From positions 150,907,311-150,971,310 of the forward strand of contig NC_135502.1 of NCBI RefSeq assembly GCF_052857255.1: a stretch of DNA of 64,000 nt, given 5' to 3'. This DNA is from Amblyomma americanum (Eukaryota; Arthropoda; Arachnida; Ixodida; Ixodidae). Below the pieces are notes generated by a model. It was not told the origin of the DNA and did no database searches. It was given only the letters and a program-made list of their open reading frames with translations. Positions 11,310 to 21,790 of this stretch are shown piece by piece. Numbering within the stretch: the first letter of the stretch is position 1; each line of letters begins with the position of its first letter. Position numbers and translations under genes: made by a program.

Positions 11310-12257
11310 ATATATACCACGCACCATGCCAGCAAATACTTTTTTGCAGCAATTACAGACTTTTCGAGTACTTTCTGCATTTAGCCGCGTTCTAAAAGAA
11401 GTGTTTATTTTATCGTAGATAACACAGAAGTTGCTGTTTACAGCGCTGAGAAAAGAGAAGGGCCCCACGTTATTTATGATCAAGAGCCGCGCTACAGGAG
11501 CTTTTATATTTCGAAACCGAAACTGAAAATGTTCTAGCGTCGGCTGCCGCCTAGGCCCAGACTTTATAGGTGCTTGTTGTTTGTCGTAAGCCACACAAAA
11601 CTTTCTGCTTAAAGCACTAAGTAAAAAGCGCAAAGCACAATCAGGCACCGCACGCGACTTTAGCTTCCAGCTTTGAAACCGAAACCGAAGGTGATTTGTC
11701 ACATAGCGACTAGTTTGTGTAATGCAGTGACAATTAAAAATCGCAAAACACTTCAGACGTTCAGGTTACAGCGGTACCATAAAGCTCATACACGATAGAG
11801 CCCATAGAGTTACACTAAGCCCCTCTATTCATACTCCATGGGCAGTCACAGGTGCAAGACCGATTTGACGGGCTAGTTGGTTCTGGTTATGTTGGACCAA
11901 CGCTCTGTCGCACGGCTTGGCACGGCGCCCATAACTATTTCCCCTTCAAAGAAGTAGTTGTAACTTTTCAAATATAAGTATTTCATGGTGTGTAGAGCCC
12001 CGCGTCGTCTGCTACTGCATGCGGTCAATCAGCAGTCAACTGGATGGCCGGATGCGCTGCAGGAGGAGGCTGCGACAAGTCGCGGTATAGAGATCACAGT
12101 CGAAGACGCATGTTCTGCCGCGGAAAAGAAACAGACGAAATTCAACGAATAAAACGTATTTATTATTGCGAAGCAATACTACTTTAAGTCGCACTTCAGG
12201 CCGTTCCGTGGCGAGGCGGTGGTAGGCACCATTAACCTTTAGCGTGACCTCGCTGCG
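11310..12257. other. no recognisable gene
   Basis: A 160-residue minus-strand open frame (11220-11702) overlaps the LTR and has no recognisable domain. Nothing else stands out until the TGACGTCA repeats begin. Confidence 0.4.
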
Positions 12258-12573
12258 TGACGTCACACCACGTGACCTAGAGTGACGTCACACCAGCTGT
12301 GTAAAAACGGGGCCCCATCTCATGCCGTCGCGAGGCGAGGTGGTAGCCACCAACGGCGGCCTAACTCCCGCTCCTCTCACCAGGGCCGCTACGGTCGGTG
12401 TGACGTCACACCATCTGTGTAAAAACGGGGCCCCATCTCAAGCCGTCGTGAGGTGAGGCGGTAGCCACCAACGGCGGCCTAACTCCCGCTCCTCTCACCA
12501 GGGGCGCTACGGTCAGAGTGACGTCACACCAGCTGTATAAAACAGCTCCGCTCCTCTCGCCAAGGCAGTCATA
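12258..12573 (+). promoter_or_regulatory. 118-bp tandem repeat with TGACGTCA sites ending in a TATA promoter
   Basis: The CRE-like palindrome TGACGTCA occurs at 12258, 12283, 12401 and 12519. The last three are exactly 118 bp apart and lie in near-identical 118-bp units (GC-rich core GGGGCCCC, then CCACCAACGGCGGCC). In the first two units the site is followed by TGTAAAA. In the last unit the same position reads TATAAAA (12536-12542). Thirty bases downstream lies CAGTCATAC, which resembles an arthropod initiator, then an ATG at 12589. This looks like a promoter whose upstream activating module has been amplified. That it is active is an inference. Confidence 0.6.
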
Positions 12574-12588
12574 CAGCCAGATGTTACG

Positions 12589-12750
12589 ATGGTGCCTGCG
12601 AACAAGGCAGCTCGGCAGAATGCAAAGAGGAAGCATCAGCGAGCTACGGAGACGGAAGAAGAACGAGAAGAACGACTTTCTAAGGGGCGTGCTTCGCAGT
12701 CACCAGGCTTAACCAAGCTAAGCCAGGGCCGTTTTTATTCTGGTTTGTAA
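12589..12750 (+). CDS. small basic ORF with STPR-like segment
   Basis: 53 residues starting MVPANKAARQ. The middle is strongly charged (RATETEEEREERLSKGRA) and resembles one unit of the STPR repeat (an R/E/A-rich repeat of about 23 residues found in DNA-binding proteins and in transposon-encoded proteins of arthropods). Only one unit is present and the frame then ends after a short unrelated tail, so this is either a truncated transposon gene or a first exon. A GTAACG overlaps the stop. The TATA box lies 47 bp upstream of the ATG. I cannot assign a function. Confidence 0.4.
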   Translation: MVPANKAARQNAKRKHQRATETEEEREERLSKGRASQSPGLTKLSQGRFYSGL

Positions 12751-13798
12751 CGAAGAGGTCTGCGGTCGTTTGCGTCCAACGTTTGCGTCGTCACTCAGCA
12801 CTGTGTCGGTGTGTGTGGTTGTTACAGTTATTAGATTGTGTGTTTTGCAGCCACATGTGGCACTTCCACTATGAGGTCGTCAGCTGCGGCGAGCTATACG
12901 TACGTAAAATACTTCGACCGACGGCACAAAAGCCATCGTACACGTCTCTATGTCGTACTTGTTTCCTTTGCGCTACACTTTTTCATGATGCCTCACTGAC
13001 TGGAGTCAGCGACCTGGCGAAAAAAAGGACGTCTACTGGCGCGGCGGAAAAGATGAGAAGGCATTCTATTCCGCCCAAGTAATGGAGCTTGAAGGTGGGT
13101 TTTGCAGTTACTTCGATACGTGGTAAGATTTCAGAATTGCCCAACGTGTGATGCGTGTGCAGTTAGCCTAACGCTTTTAACAAAGCTTCGTGGCGTTTTA
13201 CATAAAGTCGATGCACATGCTTTTTGATTGTTGCGATCACTTGCAGAACGCTTACGATACCACTTCCTCTGTGCTTGCGATCCGTGCACACAGCAGCCAA
13301 GCGCACGCTTCTCAAAGAAGGAAAAAACTGCGTGGTCGCGTTGTAGCAGGTCTCGACGTAAGCGTCACTCTGAGCGAAATAATATTTCGTGATTTTTTCA
13401 TGAATTCAAGTAATTGAATGAGGCAGGAAGAAACTGGCTGTTTCCAGGTCTGCTAATTTTTCGCTTCATATGGTTTTTGGAAGGCAATGGACGCGACACA
13501 CTAACTTATCCGTTTGCGTAGCTTGCCCTGTGTTTGCTGTCGCTTTCATTATCTCTCATTTCTTTTGTTCCAGTAACAAAAGCGGAGCTTATCCAGAGGA
13601 TGTCGAAGAGAAAAATCACTGCGAGGGAGTTTGAAAAGTCTGAGCCAGCAACAACAGTTGCACAGATACATGTATGTACTGAGCGAAGTTTTACTGCGGA
13701 TGCCTCTGCTAGTACCTCTCGCACGCTTGCTAGACGCAATGTGTACATTACATAGCAGCATACTTCAGAGCCTGACAGGTGTCTCTCTCTCTGTGTGT
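12751..13798. other. no recognisable gene
   Basis: Several overlapping short ORFs on both strands without domains. No repeat that recurs in the window except at the right edge, where the direct repeat begins. Confidence 0.4.
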
Positions 13799-14098
13799 CT
13801 AAAATATTTATGGTTGCGGGAAGCAGCCAGGCTTCCTTCAGCAACAGAGAGCCTTATAACGGATCTTTGAATTGTAGTATAGACATATTGCTTAAATGCC
13901 ACCATTGTGAAAGATTGCGTAGTAAACTAGAGAACCGCATCTGGAGTGGAAGCATCGTGCTGTTTTTTGTTCTCTCATGTATTGTGTGCTTGATGTTAGG
14001 TCAAAGTTTCATTTTAGTGTTTCCTTCTCGCTTTGTTGTCTAAAATATTTATAGTTTTGGGGAGCAGCCAGGCCGCCTTCAGCAATAGAGAGCCTTGT
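13799..14098 (+). repeat. 58-bp imperfect direct repeat
   Basis: Copies at about 13799-13857 and 14041-14098 share CTAAAATATTTATRGTT, AGCAGCCAGGC and AGAGAGCCTT, with a few substitutions. They lie 242 bp apart. The second copy leads straight into the inverted repeat that follows. Confidence 0.75.
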
Positions 14099-15290
14099 AG
14101 CGAGCCCACCGATAGGGCGTTGCTGGACAGCGCACTTCTCTCATTGCAGCACGTTGTCTTAGCTTCCGCTTGCAACTCGGTGGCGTGTTTTCTCAGTGCC
14201 ATGATGCTGGTTAAATATATGTATTGCTGGAAATTTATAAGCCCTGCTATTCTTCTGTTATGCGGCTTACCAAAGGGAATCGGGCCACGTGAGACGCGGA
14301 TAGGGCCTATGATAATTATTTTTGACGAGGAGTCTTTAACGTGGACGCACATTGCACAGCCCTTAGCATACTTGCATTTCATCATCCATTGAAATGCAGT
14401 ACCGACGCGCCGATCCGCAACCTCAGTTTCGGTGACTTCTGGATTGGCTCTTTTATATTATCGGGAATTAGACTGGATCCAGAAAAAGCGACCGGCGTGG
14501 CAGGGTGTTACAACGCACTACAAATAGGGTCCTCTGAGTGATCGCTTGAGCTTCCAATTGCATTGTTGCACACCCTGCTTAATGTTGGAATCAATGGCAT
14601 CCATAAAACAAAAATTTTGGAATGAGTTAAACGTATTCTGATTTCTTTCAAACTCATTACAACTGTTGATGATGTTTATCAGTTCTTTAATAAAATTCGA
14701 TGTAGAGCGGTTCAGTCTGCGAACACTTTCGCGCGAGGCTTATTATGAGGGAACTGTGGCTAAGAAAAATGACATTAATTTCATCGATATGCACAGAGAT
14801 TAGCAGCTGCTGCAAAGTATCTCATCCGCCTCACACAGCACGCACATAAAATGAAAATTTCCGCTATCCACGCACTTGCATAGTGCGGTAAAGCTCTGAG
14901 AAAACTTGCCGCGCTGGCTCAATGCACACCTCTCGACTGCAGTGTCGGGGCACCCGAGATGGATCTCAGCTGCGCAGACCCAGTTTGAGTGGAAGTCAAA
15001 CGCGAAGCAGCTGTTTAATGCGCGAAGTCAGTGCGAGTTACCCCCCTCCCCATGGTCGTCATCGTTCGGGGCCGTATTGTGTCCCAAGAAGCCCCATTCG
15101 CTTTGGTAAGCTGCGTAACCGAACAATAGCAGGGCTTCTAAATTTACAACAATACATATATTTAACCGGCATCGTGGCACTGAGGAAACAGGCCACTGAG
15201 TTGCAAGCCGAAGCAAAGGCAACACGCTGCAATGAGAGAAGTGCGCTTTCCAGAAACACCGTATCGGTGGGCTCGGACGCTATCGGCACA
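14098..15290. repeat. inverted repeat, arms about 230 bp
   Basis: The left arm (about 14098-14330) and the right arm (about 15050-15290, inverted) are about 85% alike by eye. Both arms keep an open frame read outward to inward, containing (L/F)LxSALLSLQ, ACNSVACFLSA and VKYMYC, so they may descend from one coding sequence. The 720-bp spacer shows no gene. This could be the termini of a non-autonomous DNA transposon or two inverted copies of one repeat. I see no convincing target duplication. Confidence 0.6.
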
Positions 15291-15534
15291 CAGTCTGGTG
15301 CGCCTCACTGCTATGCGAGCACAATGCCTGTGCGCTTCTGCACTGTAGCAGACGACTTGAAGCATCGCCTCCGGGCCCCTGTGCGTCTGCGCCGTTTAGT
15401 TTCGATGCCTGCCCGCGCCGGATGCGCTCCGCAGAGCGCAGCCACACTGGGCCGTGTTCGCACATTTTCTGAACGAAACTATACACTGCTTCGTGTTCAT
15501 TCATCTCGCACTTATTGCGCTTTTACTGTTTCTC

Positions 15535-15729
15535 TCAGCGCAGTTGAGCGTCACGCACCCAAAAACACAGAAAAGACAAACACGCAGAAGACATGCACAC
15601 ATGTGTAGATTTGCTTTGCAAGAACTGGAGGAGGGTTTTCGGGTCCCTGCCTCGGATATCCATTGAGGTCAGACAATAGCCAATGGGCCAGCTATGGGTC
15701 GGGTAGCAGCATCGCACCGCTGCCACCAC
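15535..15729 (-). pseudogene. primer site and Gag start of a truncated LTR element
   Basis: Directly inside the LTR end at 15731, the minus strand reads AGTGGTGGCAGCGGTGCGAT, which resembles a retrotransposon primer-binding site. About 60 bp on, an ATG opens MDIRGRDPKTLLQFLQSKST, a plausible Gag N-terminus. The resemblance fades after about 22 codons (near 15604) and no further gag or pol follows to the left, so the element is truncated here. Confidence 0.5.
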
Positions 15730-15730
15730 T

Positions 15731-16319
15731 TGTTACGATGCAGGGTAGCGTGGTTGGGCCGGAGAGGGGATGAGGAACGATGGAAGCTTTACATTCGGGA
15801 AAAACACAAAAAAGCGGGTTTACTGGCACTTTGAAGAAACTTATTTACATAATTTACAAAAGAGCAAACATTAAAAAATTTAAAGTTAATAGCGTTGAGC
15901 CAACTAGATGAGCCTTGTCGCCAGCACCCAGACCGTTCGTTTTCACTCAGGACGCTTGTTAAATACCCTAAGGTTCCGCCCCTTCACCAGGCGGAGGTCA
16001 ATGCAATATGTGGCACATTTCTTCACCGTGAGAAAATTTCCACATAGCACTTAGCAAGCGGAGGCACTCGTGAGAATGGATGAGGAGGATTCACAGGTCT
16101 GCAGCTCTATCGCACCATGGTGCAACCGTATTGCAAGCGACACGTGTCTATCGAAAACACCGGTGCTGCGCTCTGGGCTACAACTGCGGTGGGCTCTCTA
16201 CGGTCGGGGCGGCTCTTGTCAGACATGATTAATTACTAGAAGGCACCGTTCCCCTCTTCCCGTCGTCTGTCCATCGTCGGTCACTTCTTGCAGGGAACCA
16301 GTCAAAGGGGGAAGGTCAT
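15731..16319 (-). repeat. LTR of an older element, part 1 (interrupted)
   Basis: The plus strand starts TGTTACGA at 15731. The matching inverted end TCGTAACA is found at 20670-20677, after a 4.2-kb insertion. Removing the insertion leaves an LTR of about 765 bp with perfect 8-bp inverted ends. AT-rich stretch TTATTTACATAATTTAC (about 15839-15857) resembles the polyadenylation part of an LTR in minus orientation. On its left flank is a primer-site-like sequence, so this is the 5' LTR of a minus-strand element. Confidence 0.65.
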
Positions 16320-17222
16320 AGTTGTGAGAAGTCGCGATCCTGTCGACCGCGCGAGTTGAGTTCCTCCATTCAGGTGGTGATGAGAGGAAACACTTTGCTG
16401 ATGATGAACTCGGGGTTTCTTGATAACCCGGTGGTTCTAACTCGGAGATATTCACGTTACTTGAAGAAAGGAGAAGGTTATCTATTTATTTACAACATAA
16501 ATAAAACGAGAAGAAACAAAGCAAGAAGAAAACTATTTACAACATGACTAAACCGTTGATCAGAGGAATTCATCCCTCGTTCAACCCCGAGCGCTTGTTT
16601 TTAAACCCTCTGTGTCAGCCCTTAGCTAGGACAGCCACCAATAATAAAACAAGTGACACACCTCACGAATCAATGGTCAGGGGAAGGAAAATAAGGTTTC
16701 CGCCAACTAATAACAGATTGGGGAAAGAGTGCTGATTAAAAATTTCGGAAAGGAGAGGTTTCAATCAAATACACAAACAGCACAAACGCGACCACCCTCT
16801 CCCGCGGCACCCAAGGCACAGCGGTAACCACATTCCTAACATTTGTTTTCTCTTTCGCACAGGCGACAAACATATGCCGACGAGACGATCACTAAAGTTG
16901 TTTACAGAGCACACTGAAAGAGAGGACAGTCGTTATGGGAACAGTGGGTTTCCGGTCACTCGGCTAATACTCAGCCGTATCTCGTGCATTCCCGAAGCCT
17001 CAGCAACCCCTTGGCAACGCACACATGTCGACACCTGTACATGGTTAGGCATCTTTAGACGGGCTATGCCCGTGACCGCGCGGAGGAGATATGGACGTCC
17101 GCCGCAAGCAGGGGAGGCCGGGACGGGACGGGTCCCTTTGTCGGCGACTTCCGACCCAACTGGAGCGGCCTTCCTTGCGAACACAAGACCAACGAGTTCG
17201 TGAAAGGTCAGCGAACTCCACA
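16320..17222 (-). repeat. 3' LTR of the nested element
   Basis: 903 bp, starting AGTTGTGAGAAGTCGCG and ending GAACTCCACA on the plus strand. Contains TATTTATTTACAACATAA, a likely polyadenylation region when read on the minus strand, and a shared GACAAACATATGCCGACGAG block. Confidence 0.8.
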
Positions 17223-17486
17223 CCTCCCAACCAAGAATGTCACGCGGACACTTCCTGTCAATGTTACATAAAAGTCCAGCCACAGTTTCCCGGAACAAAA
17301 TTACACACACGCGCCCATGTATGCTCGGCTGTTCCATCAGTCCACAAACACACACACACGCGCGCAGATTGCGGGTAATTCAATCAGCACACACAAGTTT
17401 AGGACAACAATCTGCACATTCCAGAATCCACCACGTCAGATCGGTGCACCAAATCGGCAGAAATGATTTCTAGCCGCCTACATCTC

Positions 17487-17640
17487 AAATCAAATCAAAT
17501 CAATTTATTCAAACATCCTGAGTTGCTTAGGGGCACAGACAAAAAGCCAAAGGTGGCTTGACGTGGTCCGTGCCCCTTACAAGGCATACAGTGGAATACG
17601 CGGAAAGTTTAAAATACAGGCAGTGAAATCAGCAGAAAAC
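17487..17640 (-). repeat. 3' tail of a LINE
   Basis: On the minus strand the segment ends in AATAAATTGATTTGATTTG, a short tandem tail of the kind found at LINE 3' ends, preceded by a GC-rich stretch with a hairpin-like GGGGCAC/GTGCCCC pair (17530s and 17570s). No coding part is attached, so it is a strongly 5'-truncated copy. Confidence 0.45.
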
Positions 17641-17977
17641 GGAGAAAACGCAAAGAGAACATAATGTTTCCGCGGAGCATTTTCTACAAGATTGGACCAA
17701 ACTTCCGATTTATCCGGCACATCGCCAGCTCTAAAGGCTACCGCCGCTATCGCGTCTACATCATCGTTTTCATCAAAAACAACATAACGTCTGCGTTTTT
17801 TCCCTCTGAATTTCACAGTTGGGTTAGGCCTGTCACCGGCTACTTCACATGCAGGTTTACATCGCGCTTCAGGTAGCTCTAGCTCCCTTTACGGCTGGCA
17901 GCCGACATTCTCTTCAAAGAAAACCATGCCCTTAATCATTCTTTTCTCACAATTACCTTGGCCAGCTTGCTCCACTC

Positions 17978-18640
17978 TTATGGTAATGAGGTCTTATGCA
18001 CCATGTTTAGGCTTACAGGGATGGGTGCAGTATTCGAATGCCCCAGTTCCCTATCTACTGCGAAACTCGTTCCAGCTGTTCCTGTTAACTCCCCATCTGC
18101 TGCAGGAACATTTGCAGCTTTCGGATCTGCCTGAAGCTCTACTAGAGCCCCGGTTTTTTCGCGAACCAAAAGGTGGAGAATTTCGAAATGCTCTCCGAAA
18201 TCTGATTTCTGACTTTCTTCTACTAGCTGCACACTTTCTGGCTGCTCTAGCAGCGAGGACGTCTCAAGTGTTATCAACTTCCCTACACCTACAGCTACAT
18301 CTGCTGTCACTGCGCACAGTGTCAGCTCCAGCTGGCTAACCAACTCATCTTTGGCACCTAGCTTACCATCACTTGCAAGGAGTGTGCCCGCTATCAGATC
18401 CTGATTTACCTCTTCTTCGCGCGTTCCCGCTGCCTCATAGTTAGCGCCGCCCAGCTCTTGCACAATACTGAACTCTTGTTCACGAGAAGTACACACCTGC
18501 GCCTCCTGGGTATGCTCTATATCTGCTCGCTCTGGCAGCGCGTGCTTCACAGGTGTGACTAACGCCTCTATGCCTTCAGCGATCTGTTCTGGCACGGCAC
18601 ACAACGTTAGATCAGCTTTGCTGCTTGGAGAACCACACAT
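17978..18640 (-). CDS. acidic Gag-associated ORF, unknown function
   Basis: 220-residue open frame, rich in Glu, Ala and Leu, low in aromatic residues, with loosely repeated LTLCAV(P/T) segments about 110 residues apart (near residues 11 and 118). No catalytic motif is seen. It lies downstream of the zinc-knuckle frame in the same orientation inside the nested LTR element, so it is probably the C-terminal or spacer part of that element's Gag, now frame-broken. It is not a recognised family. Confidence 0.4.
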   Translation of the reverse strand: MCGSPSSKADLTLCAVPEQIAEGIEALVTPVKHALPERADIEHTQEAQVCTSREQEFSIVQELGGANYEAAGTREEEVNQDLIAGTLLASDGKLGAKDELVSQLELTLCAVTADVAVGVGKLITLETSSLLEQPESVQLVEESQKSDFGEHFEILHLLVREKTGALVELQADPKAANVPAADGELTGTAGTSFAVDRELGHSNTAPIPVSLNMVHKTSLP

Positions 18641-18759
18641 TCTCGTTTTGTTATTTCGGTCCCTGAATCCACACAGGCTTCAGAATTTTGACCTTCGGAT
18701 TCCAAGTTGCGGCATGTCAGCTCGTCCACCCTATCTGGTTGGCTGACCTTATCAACAGC

Positions 18760-18981
18760 CTACTCCAACAGGGAACTTGGTTTATCAGGCGCCGGTATCT
18801 CCACCTGAGCTACTAGCTCGCACACCTCTCTCCTCACCGCGGGAATATCTTGTTCTTGCTTTTTCAGACATTCAATCATCGAATGCCCAAATTCCTTGCA
18901 GTTAATACATTGAACTGCTGCGAATAAGACCTCGCTATTGACGTTCGGCTCCTGCCTTAATTGCCTCTGCATATGTGTCAA
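18760..18981 (-). CDS. Gag fragment with CCHC knuckle
   Basis: 73 residues. CINCKEFGHSMIEC fits CX2CX4HX4C exactly, the nucleocapsid zinc knuckle of retrotransposons. The N-terminal side is Gln/Arg-rich (HMQRQLRQEP), the C-terminal side acidic. It sits about 620 bp inside the 5' LTR, where gag is expected. The frame is short because upstream gag is interrupted by stops. Confidence 0.6.
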   Translation of the reverse strand: MTHMQRQLRQEPNVNSEVLFAAVQCINCKEFGHSMIECLKKQEQDIPAVRREVCELVAQVEIPAPDKPSSLLE

Positions 18982-19601
18982 TTTGGAGTTTCAAATTTTC
19001 AATTTCACTCAGCGTTTCTGCCTCCTCCTGCTCAACGCATCTCATCATGCCCTCCCGATCATACCATACGGCAGCCATCTCTGTATTCTGTGCTACCGTT
19101 TTTAGCACTAAACACTACACCGACATGGTGAATTCGGAGAAAGCAGAAAAGGTCTCCTACCTTACTGGTTGCTCTCTGCCCCGGTGATCTCGTCGTCCAC
19201 AGTGATGACGACAGGCTCCTCGATGCGGACGACTTGAGCACTGGATCTCTCAGCAGCTCGCTGACTTCTGCCTCGTTTGACTGGCTTGACTTGGTCGCCA
19301 GGTTACTTTTCAGCAGCTCGCTTCCTCGATACCGTTCGAGTTGGACGCCTGGTTTTTTTCAGCAGCTCGCTGACTCGAGCCCTCGATGGCTTGTTGCCCG
19401 GCTCCATCAGCTCCTAGACTACGTGAGCCTCCGACGTCCTCTCGAAATCGACCCGTGATCCTGAAGCTTTAGACGTCAGTCTTTCGACGCAGCTTCACGT
19501 TTTCTCCCTCAGGACAAACAGCTTGACCACCGACTTGTTCTTCTCACCTTCCATCCAGTGCCTCGAGTAGAAAGAAGTTGCGATCCTGTTTCGAATGCGC
19601 C

Positions 19602-20496
19602 AGTTGAGAGAAGTCGCGACTCTGTCGACCGCGCCAGTTGAGTTTCCCCCTTCAGGTGGTGATGATAGGATACACCTTGTTGATGAAATCGGGGTTTCTT
19701 GATGACCCGGTGGTTCCAACTCGCAAAATTCACGTTACTCGATGAAAGGAGAAGGTTAACTATTTATTTACAACATAAGACGAGAAGAAACAAAGCAAGG
19801 AGAAGACGATTTACAACATGATTAAACCATTGATCAGTCGAATTCTGCCCTCGTTCAACCCAGAGCGCTTGTTTTTAAACCCTCTGTCTCTGCCCTTTGT
19901 GGGGACAGCCACCAATAAGAATACAAGTGACACACCTCACCAATAAATGGTTAGGGAAAGGAAAATAAGGTTTCCGCCAACTAATCACAAATTGGGGAAA
20001 GAGTGCTTATTAAACATTTGGGAAAGGAGAGGTTTTCATCAAATACACAAACAGCACAAACGCGACCACCCTCTCCCATGGCACCCACGGCGCCGCGGTT
20101 ACCACTTTACTAAAATTTGTTTTCTCTTTCGCACAGGCGACAAACATATGCCGACGAGACGATCACTAAAGTTGTTTACGGAACACACCGAAAGAGAAGA
20201 TAGTCCTTACGGGAACAGTGGATTTCCGGTCACTCGGCTAATACTCAGCTGTATCTCGTGCATTCCCGAAGCCTCAGAAACCCCTTGACTACACACACAT
20301 GTCGACACCTGTACATGGTTAGGCTTCTTTAGATGGGCTATGCCCGTGACCGCGCGGAGGAAATAAGGACGTCCGCCGCAAGCAGGGGAGGCTGAGACGG
20401 GACGGGTCCCTTTGTTGGCGACCCCCCACCTCACTGGAGCGGCCTCCTTGCGAACACAAGACCAACGAGTTCGCGGAAAGGTCAGCGAACTCCACA
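19602..20496 (-). repeat. 5' LTR of the nested element
   Basis: 895 bp, homologous over its whole length to 16320-17222. Its inner end reads, on the minus strand, CAACTGGCGCATTCGAAAC, and a very similar CAACTGGCGCGGTCGACAG occurs 35 bp earlier inside the LTR, so a primer-site-like sequence is present twice. Confidence 0.8.
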
Positions 20497-20501
20497 GTCA
20501 T

Positions 20502-20677
20502 TTGCAATGAGCCAAGCGTGGGAGGAATCCTACAGGCTCCTTCCCAGCCAGTCATCCTTTTTTATGCCGTCGTCGGCCACCTGACGCTGTCGAAATTGCC
20601 ACTGTTGTGTCTGTTGTTGTTGTTGCTGTGATTTGCACCTTAATCCTCTTCGGCTGGTGTGCATTCCGTTCGTAACA
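20502..20677 (-). repeat. LTR of the older element, part 2
   Basis: Continues the LTR that begins at 15731 and ends in TCGTAACA. The 5-bp GTCAT at its left edge is the duplicated target of the nested element. No match to the CACT at the other flank of the LTR is seen, so its own target duplication cannot be shown. Confidence 0.6.
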
Positions 20678-21698
20678 GGCCCAACGCGGATGCTACCGAA
20701 TCTCCCCACTTGACTTTCAAACAAAAGGGGTGCTGTCTACTCTTGTAATCGGTAGGGCAGCCACAAAGAACAAGCAGGGATGGAGTACTAAAGCTTGTAG
20801 ACCAAGCGGAAGGGAGAAAAACCTCTGAGACGGAATGGAAGGAGTGGAGCATGAAAAACTAGCTTGTTTGCCTTATATATAACTCCAATATAATGAGTCT
20901 TTTATTAAAGAATTGTTTGCGGTTGTGTGTGCCGCGGACGGTGCCTCACAACAACCTTATTAGAGGACATTTTCAGCCAGAGGGTGGTCGGGGCCCTTTA
21001 AGTAGTCGCTGCCGGCTGGCGTAAATGTGTGCTCTGCCAAATTTGTTCAAAATTTTTATTCTCTGCGGAGGTCATTTTCATTTGACAGCTGAAGCTGAAG
21101 CTTGACGTTGTGTGTGCCGATTCGGTCGTTGCCATAAAGCTTGGTGCTCGTGCCTTCTGTCACAAGTGCTTAAAATACCTGAGAAATACCGTATTCATAA
21201 TTCATCTTGCATTTGTCTCATTAAAAAGAAAAAAATCCCAGTGTGGATCATCATGCCTGCACACACAGTGCGGTGCCGACATGCAAGGCCAGATTGTAAT
21301 GCCTTTCATTCGAGTGCTTGCTCTGCAGTAAAAGCTATAGCGTACAGACACGACGTGCAGCTATATTTGTTCAGTACAGACACTTCAGAAAAATGTTCAA
21401 CCAGCTGATATGCACGCTTGTCTAAATTATGCGTGCATTACTTGCTGGCAGCAATACTAACCGCTGGAAGGCGGCAGACTACAGTTGAGCGGATCATATC
21501 CTGATTGTTTTCTCCTTACAGCCCAAAGGAATTAGTTCACAAACAGAAATTGCAACTACCACAGGAGAGTCAGTGTAGGCAGGGTCGATCATTGGCGCCC
21601 AATTAATTAGTGTGTAGTTAACAAATATGCAATAATGTGAGACTACAGCATTTTGTTTCAGCAGTGCATGCGCAGTTTTTCTCTCCTCCTCCCCCACC
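20678..21698. other. no recognisable gene
   Basis: Includes a run of GTT/CAA triplets near 20608-20630 just to the left and unremarkable AT-rich DNA. The minus-strand frame at 21494-21895 has no domain and overlaps the LINE fragment. Confidence 0.4.
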
Positions 21699-21790
21699 TC
21701 ATCATCAGCCTCACTGCACTTACTGCAGGGCAAAAGCCTCTCCCATGTGTCTCCAATAAACCCTGTCCAGTTAACCCCCCAATGTGATGT
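21699..21790 (-). repeat. 3' fragment of an RTE-like LINE
   Basis: CATCATCAGCCT followed by ACTGCAGGGCAAAAGCCTCTC and TGTCTCCAATAAA matches the start of the longer RTE-like relic at 43328 (same order, same strand). The CATCATCA is the complement of a (TGA)n-like LINE tail. Only about 90 bp remain. Confidence 0.65.

Larger units (their letters stand above)
16320..20496 (-). mobile_element. non-autonomous LTR retrotransposon, nested in an older LTR
   Basis: 4.2 kb, bounded by direct repeats of 903 and 895 bp and by a 5-bp target duplication GTCAT (16315-16319 and 20497-20501). The internal 2.4 kb carries Gag-like frames on the minus strand but no protease, RT, RNase H or integrase that I can find, so it must have depended on another element's enzymes. 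The LTRs look roughly 90% alike by eye, older than the 32-39 kb element. A LINE tail is embedded near the left internal end. The superfamily cannot be fixed without pol. Confidence 0.78.

Noticed and set aside
11220..11702. 160-aa minus ORF as a host gene
   Set aside because: Its C-terminal part lies in the LTR and the rest shows no domain or splice support.
15059..15608. Plus-strand 228-aa ORF at 14922-15608 as a gene
   Set aside because: It runs antisense over the right arm of the inverted repeat and into the LTR-element remnant, with low-complexity basic composition and no domain.
17978..18640. Venom or salivary protein because of an acidic, Cys-poor secreted-like look
   Set aside because: No signal peptide, and it lies inside an LTR element downstream of a Gag zinc knuckle.
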